Assembly: GCA_903907865.1 (NCBI GenBank)
Contig: CAIVPR010000076.1
Span: forward strand, 16,441 to 80,440
DNA: 64,000 bases
From: an uncultured Acidobacteriia bacterium
Lineage (GTDB): Bacteria > Acidobacteriota > Terriglobia > Bryobacterales > Bryobacteraceae
Reading direction: 5' to 3'
Below the pieces are notes generated by a model. That model was not told the DNA's origin. It saw nothing but the letters and a program-made list of their open reading frames with translations, and searched no databases. Below are positions 34,195-44,036 of the stretch, piece by piece. Position 1 is the stretch's first letter; every line of letters begins with the position of its first letter. The position numbers and the translations under genes are program-made.

Positions 34195-34241
34195 GCCTCT
34201 CGCAATCAGCGCGAGACCCTTGCAAGCCCGCCCAAAATACT

Positions 34242-35141
34242 CTAATCCGCTTGGGCCAACCGGGCGCTGCCGGGACCAATGTGGATGTGCGGGCCCGTTG
34301 CCTTGCCGGGTACCGCGCTCCGGAATGCAAAATACGGAATCTGGTTCACCTCGAGGAAGTGGACCAGCCACTGGCCCTCGGTTTGGTCCGGACTTACAGC
34401 CACATCGATGCGGCCCCGATGGTCGAAGTGCATGGCCTTGTGCGTGGCCGTCTCGCCGTCGGCGCTGATCGGCATGGGACGCGCGAAACGGGCCTGGAAA
34501 GCTCCCGCGATGCGGTCCCGGTCCACGTTTGTGAAGACGCCGTGTCCATCGAACTTCGTGTAGACCGTCCCCGCCCATTCGGGATGCGACTCGACCTGCA
34601 GTTCAATGCTGGCCAGCGATCTTTCGATCCGAAGCGATTCCGCAATCTGCTGGATCAAAAGCGCCCGCGTCTGCGCCAAGCGCAGTTCATTCTGCGCGAG
34701 TTCAAAATCCGCGTCGGTGGCCTCCGCTTCCGACCGCGACACCACTCCGGAACTGGCCAATTGCCGCATGCGCATCATGTCGGCCTGGCGCCGCACCAGC
34801 ATCCGCTGCGCGATGCGGATCAACTGGTCCGCCTGCTCGGGGAGCAACTCCTTGTTGTACAGATACTTGTGGAGGATCGACATGTCCTTGGCGTCCTCGA
34901 TCCCTTCGAGGGCGCGCTGGTAGCGCACTAAAGGCACCGCGCCGTGCGAGATCAGGGAACGGACACGCTCCATGTTCTCCATCGCACGGGTCACGGAGGG
35001 GTCCGTCAAATCGGGCTGGAGTTCGGGAACCTGGGGCTGTTCCACTTCCTGGCCTCCGGCCTGCTGGGGGGACGGAACGGCCTCTTGGGCTGACATTGAG
35101 CTGATGAACAGCGCCGCTAGCGCGGCAAATCGGTAGAACAC
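34242..35141 (-). CDS. Exported coiled-coil protein with DD-peptidase/Hedgehog-like C-terminal domain
   Basis: A 299-residue protein from GTG 35141 with a signal peptide (FYRFAALAALFISSMSAQ), a Pro/Gln-rich linker, a long helical coiled coil (about residues 50-190, TolC-like in appearance), and a C-terminal domain with HFDHRGRIDVAV and GPHIHIG. The His, Asp and His-x-His arrangement resembles zinc ligands of peptidase M15/Hedgehog folds, which cut or bind peptidoglycan. It is convergent with the preceding gene. Confidence 0.62.
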   Translation of the reverse strand: MFYRFAALAALFISSMSAQEAVPSPQQAGGQEVEQPQVPELQPDLTDPSVTRAMENMERVRSLISHGAVPLVRYQRALEGIEDAKDMSILHKYLYNKELLPEQADQLIRIAQRMLVRRQADMMRMRQLASSGVVSRSEAEATDADFELAQNELRLAQTRALLIQQIAESLRIERSLASIELQVESHPEWAGTVYTKFDGHGVFTNVDRDRIAGAFQARFARPMPISADGETATHKAMHFDHRGRIDVAVSPDQTEGQWLVHFLEVNQIPYFAFRSAVPGKATGPHIHIGPGSARLAQAD

Positions 35142-35150
35142 TCTATTTTC

Positions 35151-35156
35151 ATAGTA
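35151..35156 (-). promoter_or_regulatory. -10 box of the coiled-coil/DD-peptidase-like gene
   Basis: On the reverse strand TACTAT ends 9 nt before the GTG at 35141. The same stretch read forward contains TACGAT, a possible -10 for rsfS. Confidence 0.45.
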
Positions 35157-35217
35157 CGATAGGAACTGAGGATAAGTTCTGACCCCGACGGAAACCCAAG
35201 AAGCGCAGCAGGAAGAG

Positions 35218-35589
35218 TTGAACGAACAGGGCGAGGTGGTTGTCGACGAGACACCCAACTGGCTGGTCGCGGTCCGCGCCGCCGAGGATAAAAAGGCCAC
35301 CAACATCGTGGTGCTCGATCTTCGTGAAATCACCAGTTTCACCGACTTCTTCGTCATCTGCACCGGCTCCAACCCCAAGCAGATCCAAGCAATCAGCGAC
35401 GAGGTCCAAACACGCCTGAAGGCCCGGCGCGAGTACGCAAGCGGCATTGAAGGCTACGAGGCCGGCGAATGGGTGCTCGGCGACTACCTGGACCTCGTGG
35501 TCCACGTTTTCAACGAGAAGGCCCGGGAATTCTTCGACCTCGACCGCCTCTGGCGCGACGCCAGAATCGTCGAAATTCCAGCCGAGTGA
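35218..35589 (+). CDS. rsfS: Ribosomal silencing factor RsfS
   Basis: A 123-residue RsfS/Iojap protein that binds ribosomal protein L14 and blocks subunit joining in starvation. DLREITSFTDFFVICTGSNPKQIQAI, YEAGEWVLGDYLDLVVHVF and FFDLDRLWRDA are all present. The TTG at 35218 follows AGGAAGAG; an in-frame CTG at 35179 is an alternative. It overlaps rlmH by 4 nt. Confidence 0.93.
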   Translation: MNEQGEVVVDETPNWLVAVRAAEDKKATNIVVLDLREITSFTDFFVICTGSNPKQIQAISDEVQTRLKARREYASGIEGYEAGEWVLGDYLDLVVHVFNEKAREFFDLDRLWRDARIVEIPAE

Positions 35590-36005
35590 AGGTTTTCCTG
35601 TACTACGTCGGCAAGGCGAAGGACGCCAACGCGAACGCGATGGCGTCGGACTACGTCCGTCGGGCTGACCGGTACTCGAAAACCACCATGGCGGAGATCC
35701 GGCCCGGCCGCGACGACTTCTTTGCCAAGCATCCCAGCGCCAAAAAGATCCTCTTGGACCCTGCCGGGAAGTCCCTCGACTCCAATGGTTTGGCGGACTT
35801 GGTGGGCCGCGCCGAGATGGCCGGGCACGACCTAGTCTTCGTCGTCGGCGGCCATGACGGCTTGGAGCCGGAGTGGAAACCAAGGGCCGACCTCCTGCTT
35901 TCGCTCTCCGCCATGACCCTGCCCCACGAACTGGCGCGCGCGGTCCTTGCCGAACAGATCTACCGTGCGTTTACAATATTGCGTGGGCACCCATATCCGC
36001 GCTGA
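35586..36005 (+). CDS. rlmH: 23S rRNA pseudouridine-1915 N3-methyltransferase
   Basis: A 139-residue SPOUT methyltransferase that uses SAM to methylate pseudouridine 1915 of 23S rRNA. The SAM knot is seen in LVFVVGGHDGLE and the C-terminus in LPHELARAVLAEQIYRAFTI with LRGHPYPR. The GTG start at 35586 overlaps the rsfS stop (GTGA). Confidence 0.94.
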   Translation: MKVFLYYVGKAKDANANAMASDYVRRADRYSKTTMAEIRPGRDDFFAKHPSAKKILLDPAGKSLDSNGLADLVGRAEMAGHDLVFVVGGHDGLEPEWKPRADLLLSLSAMTLPHELARAVLAEQIYRAFTILRGHPYPR

Positions 36006-36025
36006 CACCGCTTGACGACACAAGA

Positions 36026-36898
36026 ATGGCTTGGTTCAAACGAGATACCGAATCCGACAGGAAGCCCGAACCGGAAGCTTCCGAGCGCACCGTCCGTACT
36101 GAAGGGCTGTGGCTGAAATGCGACGGCTGCCGGGAAATCATCTGGAAGCGCGATCTGGCCCAGACGATGAACATGTGCGGCAAGTGCGGCTTCCACTTCC
36201 GGGTCGACGCGCGCACGCGGCTAACCTACCTATTCGACGGCGGCGTCTTCGAGGAGCATGACGCCCACCTCGAATCTTCCGATCCCCTCAAATTCACCGA
36301 CCAGAAGGCCTACAAGGACCGCCTGAAGGCTACCCAGGCTTCTGTGGGCATGAAGGATGCGCTGGTCTCCGGCTCCGGCACCTTGGCCGGTCGGCACGTC
36401 AACATCTGCGCCATGGAACCGAAGTTCATCGGCGGCAGCATGGGGTCGGTCGTCGGCGAGAAGATCACGCGCGCCATCGAGCGCTCGATCAAGGAAAAGG
36501 CCCCGGTCATAGTCGTTTCCGCCTCGGGCGGGGCGCGCATGCAGGAAGGCGCGATCAGCCTGATGCAGATGGCCAAGATTTCGGCGGCCCTGATGCGTCT
36601 GGACGAAGCTGGCCTGCCCTACATCAGCGTCTTGACGGATCCAACCACCGGCGGCGTCACCGCGAGTTTCGCCATGCTGGGCGACGTCAACATCGCCGAG
36701 CCCGGTGCCCTGATCGGTTTCGCCGGACCGCGAGTCATCGAACAGACCATCCGCCAGAAGCTGCCGGAAGGCTTCCAGCGCAGCGAGTTCCTGCTCAAGC
36801 ACGGCATGCTGGACGCCGTGGTGCCGCGCAATGAGATGAAAGTCTGGATCGCGACGTCGCTCGAGTTCTTCCAAGGCTCAGTCGAACAGGCGGCCTGA
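36026..36898 (+). CDS. accD: Acetyl-CoA carboxylase carboxyltransferase subunit beta
   Basis: A 290-residue subunit that transfers the carboxyl group to acetyl-CoA in fatty acid synthesis. The N-terminal zinc ribbon is CDGCREIIW and MCGKCGFHF; the crotonase-like core has VVSASGGARMQEG, TDPTTGGVTASFAMLGD and GFAGPRVIEQTIRQKLPEGF. The ATG at 36026 starts the family N-terminus MAWFKR. It follows rlmH by 20 bp and precedes folC by 2 bp. Confidence 0.95.
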   Translation: MAWFKRDTESDRKPEPEASERTVRTEGLWLKCDGCREIIWKRDLAQTMNMCGKCGFHFRVDARTRLTYLFDGGVFEEHDAHLESSDPLKFTDQKAYKDRLKATQASVGMKDALVSGSGTLAGRHVNICAMEPKFIGGSMGSVVGEKITRAIERSIKEKAPVIVVSASGGARMQEGAISLMQMAKISAALMRLDEAGLPYISVLTDPTTGGVTASFAMLGDVNIAEPGALIGFAGPRVIEQTIRQKLPEGFQRSEFLLKHGMLDAVVPRNEMKVWIATSLEFFQGSVEQAA

Positions 36899-36900
36899 AC

Positions 36901-38214
36901 TTGAGCGACAGGACCTTCGCCGACTCCCTGTCCTTCCTTTACTCGCTCGGGCATGAGTTGAAGTCCGTGAAGTGGGACTTGGCTCGCATGCGCGTCCTGC
37001 TTGCCGAAATCGGGAGCCCCCATCTCGCGGGGCGTTTCATCCACGTGGCCGGGACCAACGGCAAGGGCTCCACGTGCGCGATGCTGGATTCCTCGTTGCG
37101 CGCTGCCGGGTTCCGCACGGGTCTTTACACCTCGCCGCATCTGGCGGACCCCCGCGAACGCATCCGCATCCACGGCGAGGATATTTCCGAGGCCGGGTGG
37201 GTAGCAGCGTTCACCACCGTCCATGCCGCGGCGGAGAGGCTGTTGGCGCGGGAGGCCGTGGACGCACATCCCAGCTTCTTCGAAACCGTGACGGCCATGG
37301 CGTTTCTGGCATTTGCGGACGCCGATCTCGACTATGTCGTGCTGGAGACGGGGCTCGGGGGACGCCTCGACGCCACCAATGTGGTGGACCCCGAAATCAC
37401 CGTCATCACCCCAATCGATTTCGACCACGAGGCCTTCCTAGGCTCCAGCTTGACCTTGATCGCGGGCGAAAAGGCGGGCATCATCAAGCCGGGTCGGTCC
37501 GCCGTGTTTGCCGAACAGCGCGCCGAGGCGTTCGACGTCCTGTCACGGCGTGCGGCCGAGGTCGGAGCGCGTGTCCTTCGCTCCGACGAATGGTCGGTCG
37601 GACATCTGGAAACCGGCAGGTATGGCAGTGGATTCACGTTGTCGGGGCAGGGCACCGAGATTCCCTTGCGTTGCCCCTTGGCGGGCGTCCATCAGGTGGA
37701 GAATGCCAGAACCGCCGTGGCAGCCCTGCACGCGCTCGGGGTGGCCGTGGAGGCTATCCAGCGGGGTATCGCCGCCACGACCTGGCCCGGCCGGTTGGAG
37801 CGATTCGCCGGCACCCCGGACATCATCCTCGACGGTGCGCACAACCCTGCTGGCGCCCGGGCATTGGCCGCCTATATCAAGAAGTTTTTCGCCGACGAGC
37901 CCGTCCGGATCATCTTCGGCGCGATGCGGGACAAGGCGGTGGAGGAAGTGGCGGAGACGCTGTTCCCCTTGGCCGCCGAACTGATCCTGACCGCGCCCTT
38001 GCAACCCCGGGCGATTGCGCCGGAATCGCTGTCCGGTTTCGCGGAAGGCAAGTATCGGACCGCGCCGGACATCGGCACCGCGCTCGCGATGGTAGCGGAT
38101 CCTCCCATGGCGACTTTTGTCACCGGCTCCCTGTATTTGGTTGGGGAGGCTCGCGCCATCCTGAGCACGAGATCGACCAATCCCGTGGCCGCTTTCACCC
38201 CTCGTTTACAATAG
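36901..38214 (+). CDS. folC: Folylpolyglutamate synthase / dihydrofolate synthase
   Basis: A 437-residue Mur-ligase-family enzyme that adds glutamate to folates. The P-loop is VAGTNGKGSTCAM; LYTSPHLADPRERIRI, LETGLGGRLDATNV, ITPIDFDHEAFLG and DGAHNPAGARAL are typical. It begins with TTG 2 bp after accD, the same accD-folC order seen in many bacteria. Confidence 0.93.
   Translation: MSDRTFADSLSFLYSLGHELKSVKWDLARMRVLLAEIGSPHLAGRFIHVAGTNGKGSTCAMLDSSLRAAGFRTGLYTSPHLADPRERIRIHGEDISEAGWVAAFTTVHAAAERLLAREAVDAHPSFFETVTAMAFLAFADADLDYVVLETGLGGRLDATNVVDPEITVITPIDFDHEAFLGSSLTLIAGEKAGIIKPGRSAVFAEQRAEAFDVLSRRAAEVGARVLRSDEWSVGHLETGRYGSGFTLSGQGTEIPLRCPLAGVHQVENARTAVAALHALGVAVEAIQRGIAATTWPGRLERFAGTPDIILDGAHNPAGARALAAYIKKFFADEPVRIIFGAMRDKAVEEVAETLFPLAAELILTAPLQPRAIAPESLSGFAEGKYRTAPDIGTALAMVADPPMATFVTGSLYLVGEARAILSTRSTNPVAAFTPRLQ
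38207..38212 (+). promoter_or_regulatory. -10 box of ilvE
   Basis: TACAAT sits over the end of folC and ends 6 nt before the ilvE ATG at 38219, predicting a leaderless message. Confidence 0.5.
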
Positions 38215-38218
38215 TGGG

Positions 38219-39154
38219 ATGTTGAAGGCCACCGAGAAGATCTGGCGCAATGGAGAGTTTATCGCGTGGGACGATGCCAAAATTCACGTCCTGTCGCATG
38301 TCGTCAGCTATGGCAGCTCGGTTTTCGAAGGCATCCGTTGCTACGAAACCGCTAGCGGCCCCGCAATCTTCCGGCTTCCCGAGCATGTCCGCCGTCTGGT
38401 GGACTCGGCGAAGATTTACCGGATGGATACGTTCCAATTCACTCAAGCCGAGCTTGAGACTGCGATCCTGGAGCTTGTCGCCGTCAACAACCTTCGTTCC
38501 TGCTACATCCGTCCCATCGCCCTGCGAGGCTACGGCGCCATGGGCGTGAACGGGATGAAGAACCCGGTCGACGTGTACTTGGCCTGCTGGGAATGGGGCA
38601 AGTACCTGGGCGAGGAGGCGATGGCGGAGGGCGTGGACGTTTGCGTCTCCAGCTGGTCGCGCATCGCGCCGAACACGCTGCCGGCACTCTCGAAGGCGGG
38701 CGCGAACTACATGAATTCGCAGCTCATCAACATGGAGGCCGTCGCCAACGGTTATGCCGAGGGCATCGCGCTCGACAAGTCGGGCTATGTGAGCGAAGGC
38801 GCGGGCGAGAACATCTTCGTGGTGCGCGATGGCAAGATCGTGACGCCGCCGCTTGGCACGTCGGTGCTTCCGGGCATCACGCGCGACGCCGTACTCACGC
38901 TGGCCAAGGATTTGGGTATCGAGATCGTCGAGCAGACCATCCCGCGCGAACTTCTGTACATCGCCGACGAGGTGTTCTTCTCCGGCACGGCGGCGGAAAT
39001 CTCGCCGATCCGCTCGATCGACCGCATCACCATCGGCAGGGGCCGCCGGGGACCGATCACGGAAGTGCTCCAGAAGGAGTTCTTCGGGATTGTCAACGGG
39101 ACCATTGCGGACCGGCATGGGTGGTTGTCGATGGTTCCAGTTCACGCTGCGTAG
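38219..39154 (+). CDS. ilvE: Branched-chain amino acid aminotransferase
   Basis: A 311-residue class IV PLP aminotransferase for valine, leucine and isoleucine. HVVSYGSSVFEGIRCYET, the PLP Lys region in LSKAGANYMNSQL, the EGAGENIFVVRDGKI turn and TAAEISPIRSIDRITIG are diagnostic. Length is normal. Confidence 0.94.
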   Translation: MLKATEKIWRNGEFIAWDDAKIHVLSHVVSYGSSVFEGIRCYETASGPAIFRLPEHVRRLVDSAKIYRMDTFQFTQAELETAILELVAVNNLRSCYIRPIALRGYGAMGVNGMKNPVDVYLACWEWGKYLGEEAMAEGVDVCVSSWSRIAPNTLPALSKAGANYMNSQLINMEAVANGYAEGIALDKSGYVSEGAGENIFVVRDGKIVTPPLGTSVLPGITRDAVLTLAKDLGIEIVEQTIPRELLYIADEVFFSGTAAEISPIRSIDRITIGRGRRGPITEVLQKEFFGIVNGTIADRHGWLSMVPVHAA

Positions 39155-39296
39155 CGCTTCGAGCGTTACGAATGGTAGTCGATTTCCATCCCGAGTCCGA
39201 AGATGTATGGTCGGACTCCTGGACGGAGACTGACAAGGCGGAATTGGCCGCTCGTTTGGTTTAGAGCTTCCAGCAGTCCGAACGCGGGGGAAGTTC

Positions 39297-39563
39297 TTGG
39301 TGCCGCCGAGGCCATACGGGAACTGGCACTGCAAAAAGCGCTCTGGCGAAATGCCCGCCTTGGTCGGTCGGTGTGGTCGGGCGATGTCTCGCTATAGTCT
39401 GACTACGCCCGCCCACACCGACCTCATCGCGATTTGGTCGTTGGACCGGCCCGAAGTTGATCGCTCGCTTCGAGGTGTTTCCGCCAGGCTGATCGCTGAA
39501 CTTTCTTGGCACGGTTTTTGGGAACCTCATCCGTTACTGCGAGGGATGGGTAGGCTCTCCTAA
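39297..39563 (+). pseudogene. Possible remnant of a ParDE-type toxin-antitoxin pair
   Basis: No intact gene is seen from 39155 to 39576. Within it MSRYSLTTPAHTDLIAIW, starting at 39384, resembles the N-terminus of ParE/RelE toxins, after which similarity fades. Upstream fragments in different frames (FHPESEDVW near 39190, EVLGAAEAIRELALQKA near 39290) resemble a ParD-like antitoxin. The pieces in shifted frames suggest decay. The call is tentative. Confidence 0.3.
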
Positions 39564-39576
39564 GTACGCAAGGTGC

Positions 39577-40467
39577 TTAGTTCGCCGAGGGCCGCTCGAT
39601 ACGGTCGATCACAAGGTTCTCGATCTGCTCCTTGCGAGGCTCCAGTTTCAACCCAAGCTGTTCCTGCAGAGCCGAAAAGACAGAAGGTCCGGGATCCGTA
39701 GGCCCATCCGCAGCCGGCAGGCCCGGTTGTCCCATGTCGAGGTGCATTACGTAGAGGCCGGTCAGCCCCGTCTTGTCCACGACCGGTCTGCCTGCGGGCC
39801 CCGACAGCAGCAGCGCCAATGTGCCCGTAGTTGCCCCGTAGATGTCAATGTGCCCATTCGTTTGCCCTCGAACGAAGATTCCGCTCCCGCCTGGAATCCC
39901 CACCGCCTCCGGATGCGCCGCCCGAATGGACGCCACCTCATCCGGTTGGGGTTCTTTCAGCTTTGGCCCGTTCTTCGCCACTACCAGTGCATAGACGGGC
40001 TTGTCCTTCATCTCGCGATGGACCAGTAGCTTGCATCGCTCCGCCAGCAGCGTCTGCATCATCGCGTGCAGCATCTCATTCCGCTGCTTTGGATCCCGCC
40101 AGGCCTCCGCATCGGAATCCGGTATCCGCGCGTCGACGTTATAGCGTTCCTGCGTCAGCCAATTCGGCAGGCCCACAATGCGGTTTTCCACCAGATAGCC
40201 CAACGCTTCACCTGTGGTGGGAACATACGCCGCACCCACCGCCACGGTCAGGGGACAGTTGGTCATATGAAAGCCGTTCGGCGTAGCTTGCACTTGGTCC
40301 GGACTGCACGTCCCGGCATTGTTCACATTTTGGCGAATGGACGCCACGGCGAAGGCCATTGGTTTACTGGCCGTTTGTCCACACACAACCACCGGCGCGA
40401 GTGCCATGGCAGCGGCAGCCACCCGTCCCGCGGCGACCGATAGTCCCCTTCTTAGAGAACAATGCAT
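39577..40467 (-). CDS. TIGR03435-family secreted protein
   Basis: A 296-residue protein with a signal peptide (MHCSLRRGLSVAAGRVAAAA). The family pattern is clear: FAVASIRQN near the start, CPLTVAVGAAY, DARIPDSDAEAWRDPKQRNE with LLAERCKLLVHREMKDKPVY, then VVDKTGLTGLYVMHLDM and LQEQLGLKLEPRKEQIENLV ending in ERPSAN. The family is greatly expanded in Acidobacteriota and of unknown function. A lesion-free copy; a fragment of another lies at 43720. Confidence 0.88.
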   Translation of the reverse strand: MHCSLRRGLSVAAGRVAAAAMALAPVVVCGQTASKPMAFAVASIRQNVNNAGTCSPDQVQATPNGFHMTNCPLTVAVGAAYVPTTGEALGYLVENRIVGLPNWLTQERYNVDARIPDSDAEAWRDPKQRNEMLHAMMQTLLAERCKLLVHREMKDKPVYALVVAKNGPKLKEPQPDEVASIRAAHPEAVGIPGGSGIFVRGQTNGHIDIYGATTGTLALLLSGPAGRPVVDKTGLTGLYVMHLDMGQPGLPAADGPTDPGPSVFSALQEQLGLKLEPRKEQIENLVIDRIERPSAN

Positions 40468-40565
40468 GTCCCCTGATACGCGGATTGACTCGCAAAGGTT
40501 CAAAAATAGCAGCGCAGGGCGACTGGCGCGAACGTTGACGGCCGAGGCGCGAATGTTCTGTCTAC

Positions 40566-40608
40566 ACGAAAAAGGGCGGGCCGGATCCGAAGATCCAACC
40601 CGCCCTTT
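40566..40608 (-). terminator. gap terminator with UUCG tetraloop
   Basis: On the reverse strand AAAGGGCGGG (40608-40599) pairs with CCCGCCCTTT (40580-40571). Inside it, after a 2-nt mismatch, GGATC-TTCG-GATCC forms a second stem capped by a UUCG tetraloop. TTTTTC follows. It lies 22 bp past the gap stop and is an almost ideal intrinsic terminator. Confidence 0.88.
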
Positions 40609-40630
40609 CCCTGATACTTCCGAAAACCGC

Positions 40631-42025
<1,395 letters not shown>

Positions 42026-42580
42026 CTATTTCCCGGATCGTGAAGTGGTACCACCGCTCCCCTTTTCCACCGTCTCCTTGAGCGACGCGAACTGTTCCCG
42101 AAGCACTCCGTCGACCGGACCGGCCAGGCCGCCAAAGCCCGACGCCGCGTAGCCCGCGACCGCGTACGTCATTGTCAACTTGGTCGCGATCCCCTCGGCC
42201 GCCAAATCGATGCTCATGCTGCCGACCGCAGCCATCGATTGCAACGGGCCCAGCGTGCCGTGCATGACCAACTTCTTGCCGGGTACGAAGTTCACGACTT
42301 CCATGTGGCGCACTCCGCCGCCTTTTGGCAACTTTTCGCAGAAACAGCCCCCGGCGCGCTCTTCGATGCTCAGGTTCTTGGCGTCGCCGGAAAAGGTATG
42401 GCTGGAACTCCACCATTCCCCGATTCGGATCAATTGGGCGTAGACGTCCATCGGCGCGGCACTGATAGCGACCGTCTGCCGCAGTGTGAAACCGCTCTGG
42501 GCGGAGTCGACGACCTCCGCTGCTACGGGTGTCGACAGGGCACCGGCAAGGATCGGGATCAGCAGGCTGCGGATTTGCAT
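42026..42580 (-). CDS. Exported SRPBCC-fold (polyketide cyclase/AHSA1-like) protein
   Basis: A 184-residue protein with a signal peptide (MQIRSLLIPILAGALSTPVAA) and a START/SRPBCC helix-grip domain: VAISAAPMDVYAQLIRIGEW, HTFSGDAKNLSIEERAGGCF, ALGPLQS-type central strands and a long C-terminal helix. The domain binds hydrophobic ligands; here it would be periplasmic. The ATG at 42580 is preferred because TATCAT ends 7 nt before it; a start at 42589 is possible. Divergent from the ThuA gene. Confidence 0.72.
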   Translation of the reverse strand: MQIRSLLIPILAGALSTPVAAEVVDSAQSGFTLRQTVAISAAPMDVYAQLIRIGEWWSSSHTFSGDAKNLSIEERAGGCFCEKLPKGGGVRHMEVVNFVPGKKLVMHGTLGPLQSMAAVGSMSIDLAAEGIATKLTMTYAVAGYAASGFGGLAGPVDGVLREQFASLKETVEKGSGGTTSRSGK

Positions 42581-42618
42581 ACCCACCATGATAAATTCTG
42601 TCCCATAGGATCTCAACA

Positions 42619-43473
42619 ATGAAACGCCACCATATCCCCGTGCTGGCCCTCGCAGCCGCCAGCTTGGCCTTGTTTGTCCACCGTCCGTCCAACACGGCCA
42701 AGGCCGCGATTCCGGTCAACAAGAAGCGCATCCTGGTCATCGGTCAGACGAAAGGATTCCAGCATGATTCCGTGCCCGACGCCATGGGTTCCGTCTGGAA
42801 GATGGGCCACGACACCGGCCTCTGGGACACCTACCTGCGCACGGACACCGAACTGATCAGCAAGGGCAAGGTCGGCGCGAATGGCAAGAACCTCGACGAG
42901 TTCAACGCCATTGTCTTCGCCAGCACCACGGGCGAACTGGAACTGACCGACCAGCAAAAGAAGGACCTCATCACCTTCGTCCATGACGAGGGCAAAGGCT
43001 TTGTCGGCATCCACGCGGCGCTCGACACCAACTACAAGTGGCCCGAATACGGCGAGATGATCGGCGCCTGGTTCGACAACCACCCCTGGGGCACGTTCTG
43101 GGCCCCGATGATCAACGAGGACCAGCATTCGCCCATCACCGGCCACCTTCCGGCGGCGTTCACGAAGCGCGACGAGATCTACCAGCCCTCGAAGGAATTC
43201 GCCCGCGACAAGGTGCACGTGCTGCTCCGCCTCGACGAGCGCAAGCTCGACTACTCCAAGCCCGCCGTCAAACGCCAGGACCACGATTTCGCCGTGGCGT
43301 GGACCAAGACCTACGGCAAGGGCCGCGTCTTCTATTCGACCCTCGGCCACACCAACGAGGCATGGAACGACCCCGACGTCTACAAGATGTATTTCGAGGC
43401 GATCAAGTGGACGCTGGGGTTGACCGAATCTTCCACCACGTCGCACCCCCGTACCGCTCCACCGTCGGAATAA
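42619..43473 (+). CDS. Exported ThuA-domain protein
   Basis: A 284-residue protein with a signal peptide and a ThuA (trehalose-utilisation-like, glutamine-amidotransferase fold) domain: KRILVIGQTKGFQHDSVPDA, FASTTGELELTDQQKKDLIT, GKGFVGIHAALDTNYKWPEY and VFYSTLGHTNEAWNDPDVYK. These secreted domains are common in Acidobacteriota and Planctomycetota, often linked to sugar metabolism; the activity is not established. TAGGAT lies 7 nt before the ATG. Confidence 0.87.
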   Translation: MKRHHIPVLALAAASLALFVHRPSNTAKAAIPVNKKRILVIGQTKGFQHDSVPDAMGSVWKMGHDTGLWDTYLRTDTELISKGKVGANGKNLDEFNAIVFASTTGELELTDQQKKDLITFVHDEGKGFVGIHAALDTNYKWPEYGEMIGAWFDNHPWGTFWAPMINEDQHSPITGHLPAAFTKRDEIYQPSKEFARDKVHVLLRLDERKLDYSKPAVKRQDHDFAVAWTKTYGKGRVFYSTLGHTNEAWNDPDVYKMYFEAIKWTLGLTESSTTSHPRTAPPSE

Positions 43474-43530
43474 TCCTTCGGACACACGCACTGCCACCGT
43501 TGGGTGAACTACTCCGATCCCTTGAACAAT

Positions 43531-43594
43531 CGCTCCCTGGCGGTCGCGGCTCGGTAGAGTCCACTGGCTACCGAGCCGCGACCGCAAGGGAGTG
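43531..43594. repeat. REP-like palindromic element
   Basis: A 64-bp near-perfect inverted repeat. GCGGTCGCGGCTCGGTAG (43540-43557) is matched by its exact complement at 43568-43585 around a 10-nt loop, and an outer CTCCCT/AGGGAG arm extends it after one mismatch. It is non-coding, 57 bp past the ThuA stop. Length, symmetry and place fit a dispersed REP/MITE-type element. Confidence 0.8.
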
Positions 43595-43719
43595 TTTGCC
43601 GAAATTGGCATTTCGGGGATAATGCTGACCGAGTCGGACCATGATTCGTCGCACAATTTGCGCACTTGCCCTCGCCGGTTGTCAAATCGGGGTCTCCCAA
43701 CCGGGACCCCGGCCTGACC

Positions 43720-43983
43720 ATGTCCGACCTTTGCCGCCTGTTGTCGGACCACCTCGAACGCAAGGCCGTCGACCGTACCGGCATTCCAGGCACATTCGAT
43801 CTCCACCTGGACCTCTCGGCGGCCGATCTTGGACACCGCAATCCCGGCGAGCCAGAGGATCCAGGCCGCGCCGAATCCGCCATCCGCGCGGCATTGGGCA
43901 AGTTCGGATTGCGCTTGGTAGCCGCGAAGGGCACAGACGAATCGTTGGTAGTGCTTGTTGCCGTACGACCGTCTGAAAACTGA
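43720..43983 (+). pseudogene. C-terminal fragment of a TIGR03435-family protein
   Basis: Eighty-seven residues match only the last third of the family: LCRLLSDHLERKAVDRTGIP with GTFDLHLDL, then AIRAALGKFGLRLVAAKGTD and a final VRPSEN. The N-terminal part is missing. A signal-peptide-like MIRRTICALALAGC begins at 43641 in another frame, so this may be an internally deleted and frameshifted copy. It follows the REP-like element by 125 bp. Confidence 0.65.
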
Positions 43984-44021
43984 CCAAATACTGCCCCGGT
44001 CCAGTTTGGCTCCCATCCCGC

Positions 44022-44027
44022 TATACT
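44022..44027 (+). promoter_or_regulatory. -10 box of argS
   Basis: TATACT ends 9 nt before the argS GTG at 44037; TTTGGC near 44005 could serve as a poor -35. Confidence 0.5.
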
Positions 44028-44036
44028 CAAATTTCC

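Noticed and set aside
32769..34931. A long forward frame overlapping the secreted unknown and the coiled-coil gene
   Set aside because: It is in the wrong frame for the gene with a signal peptide and start coupling, and its Arg/Pro-rich product is typical of a shadow frame.
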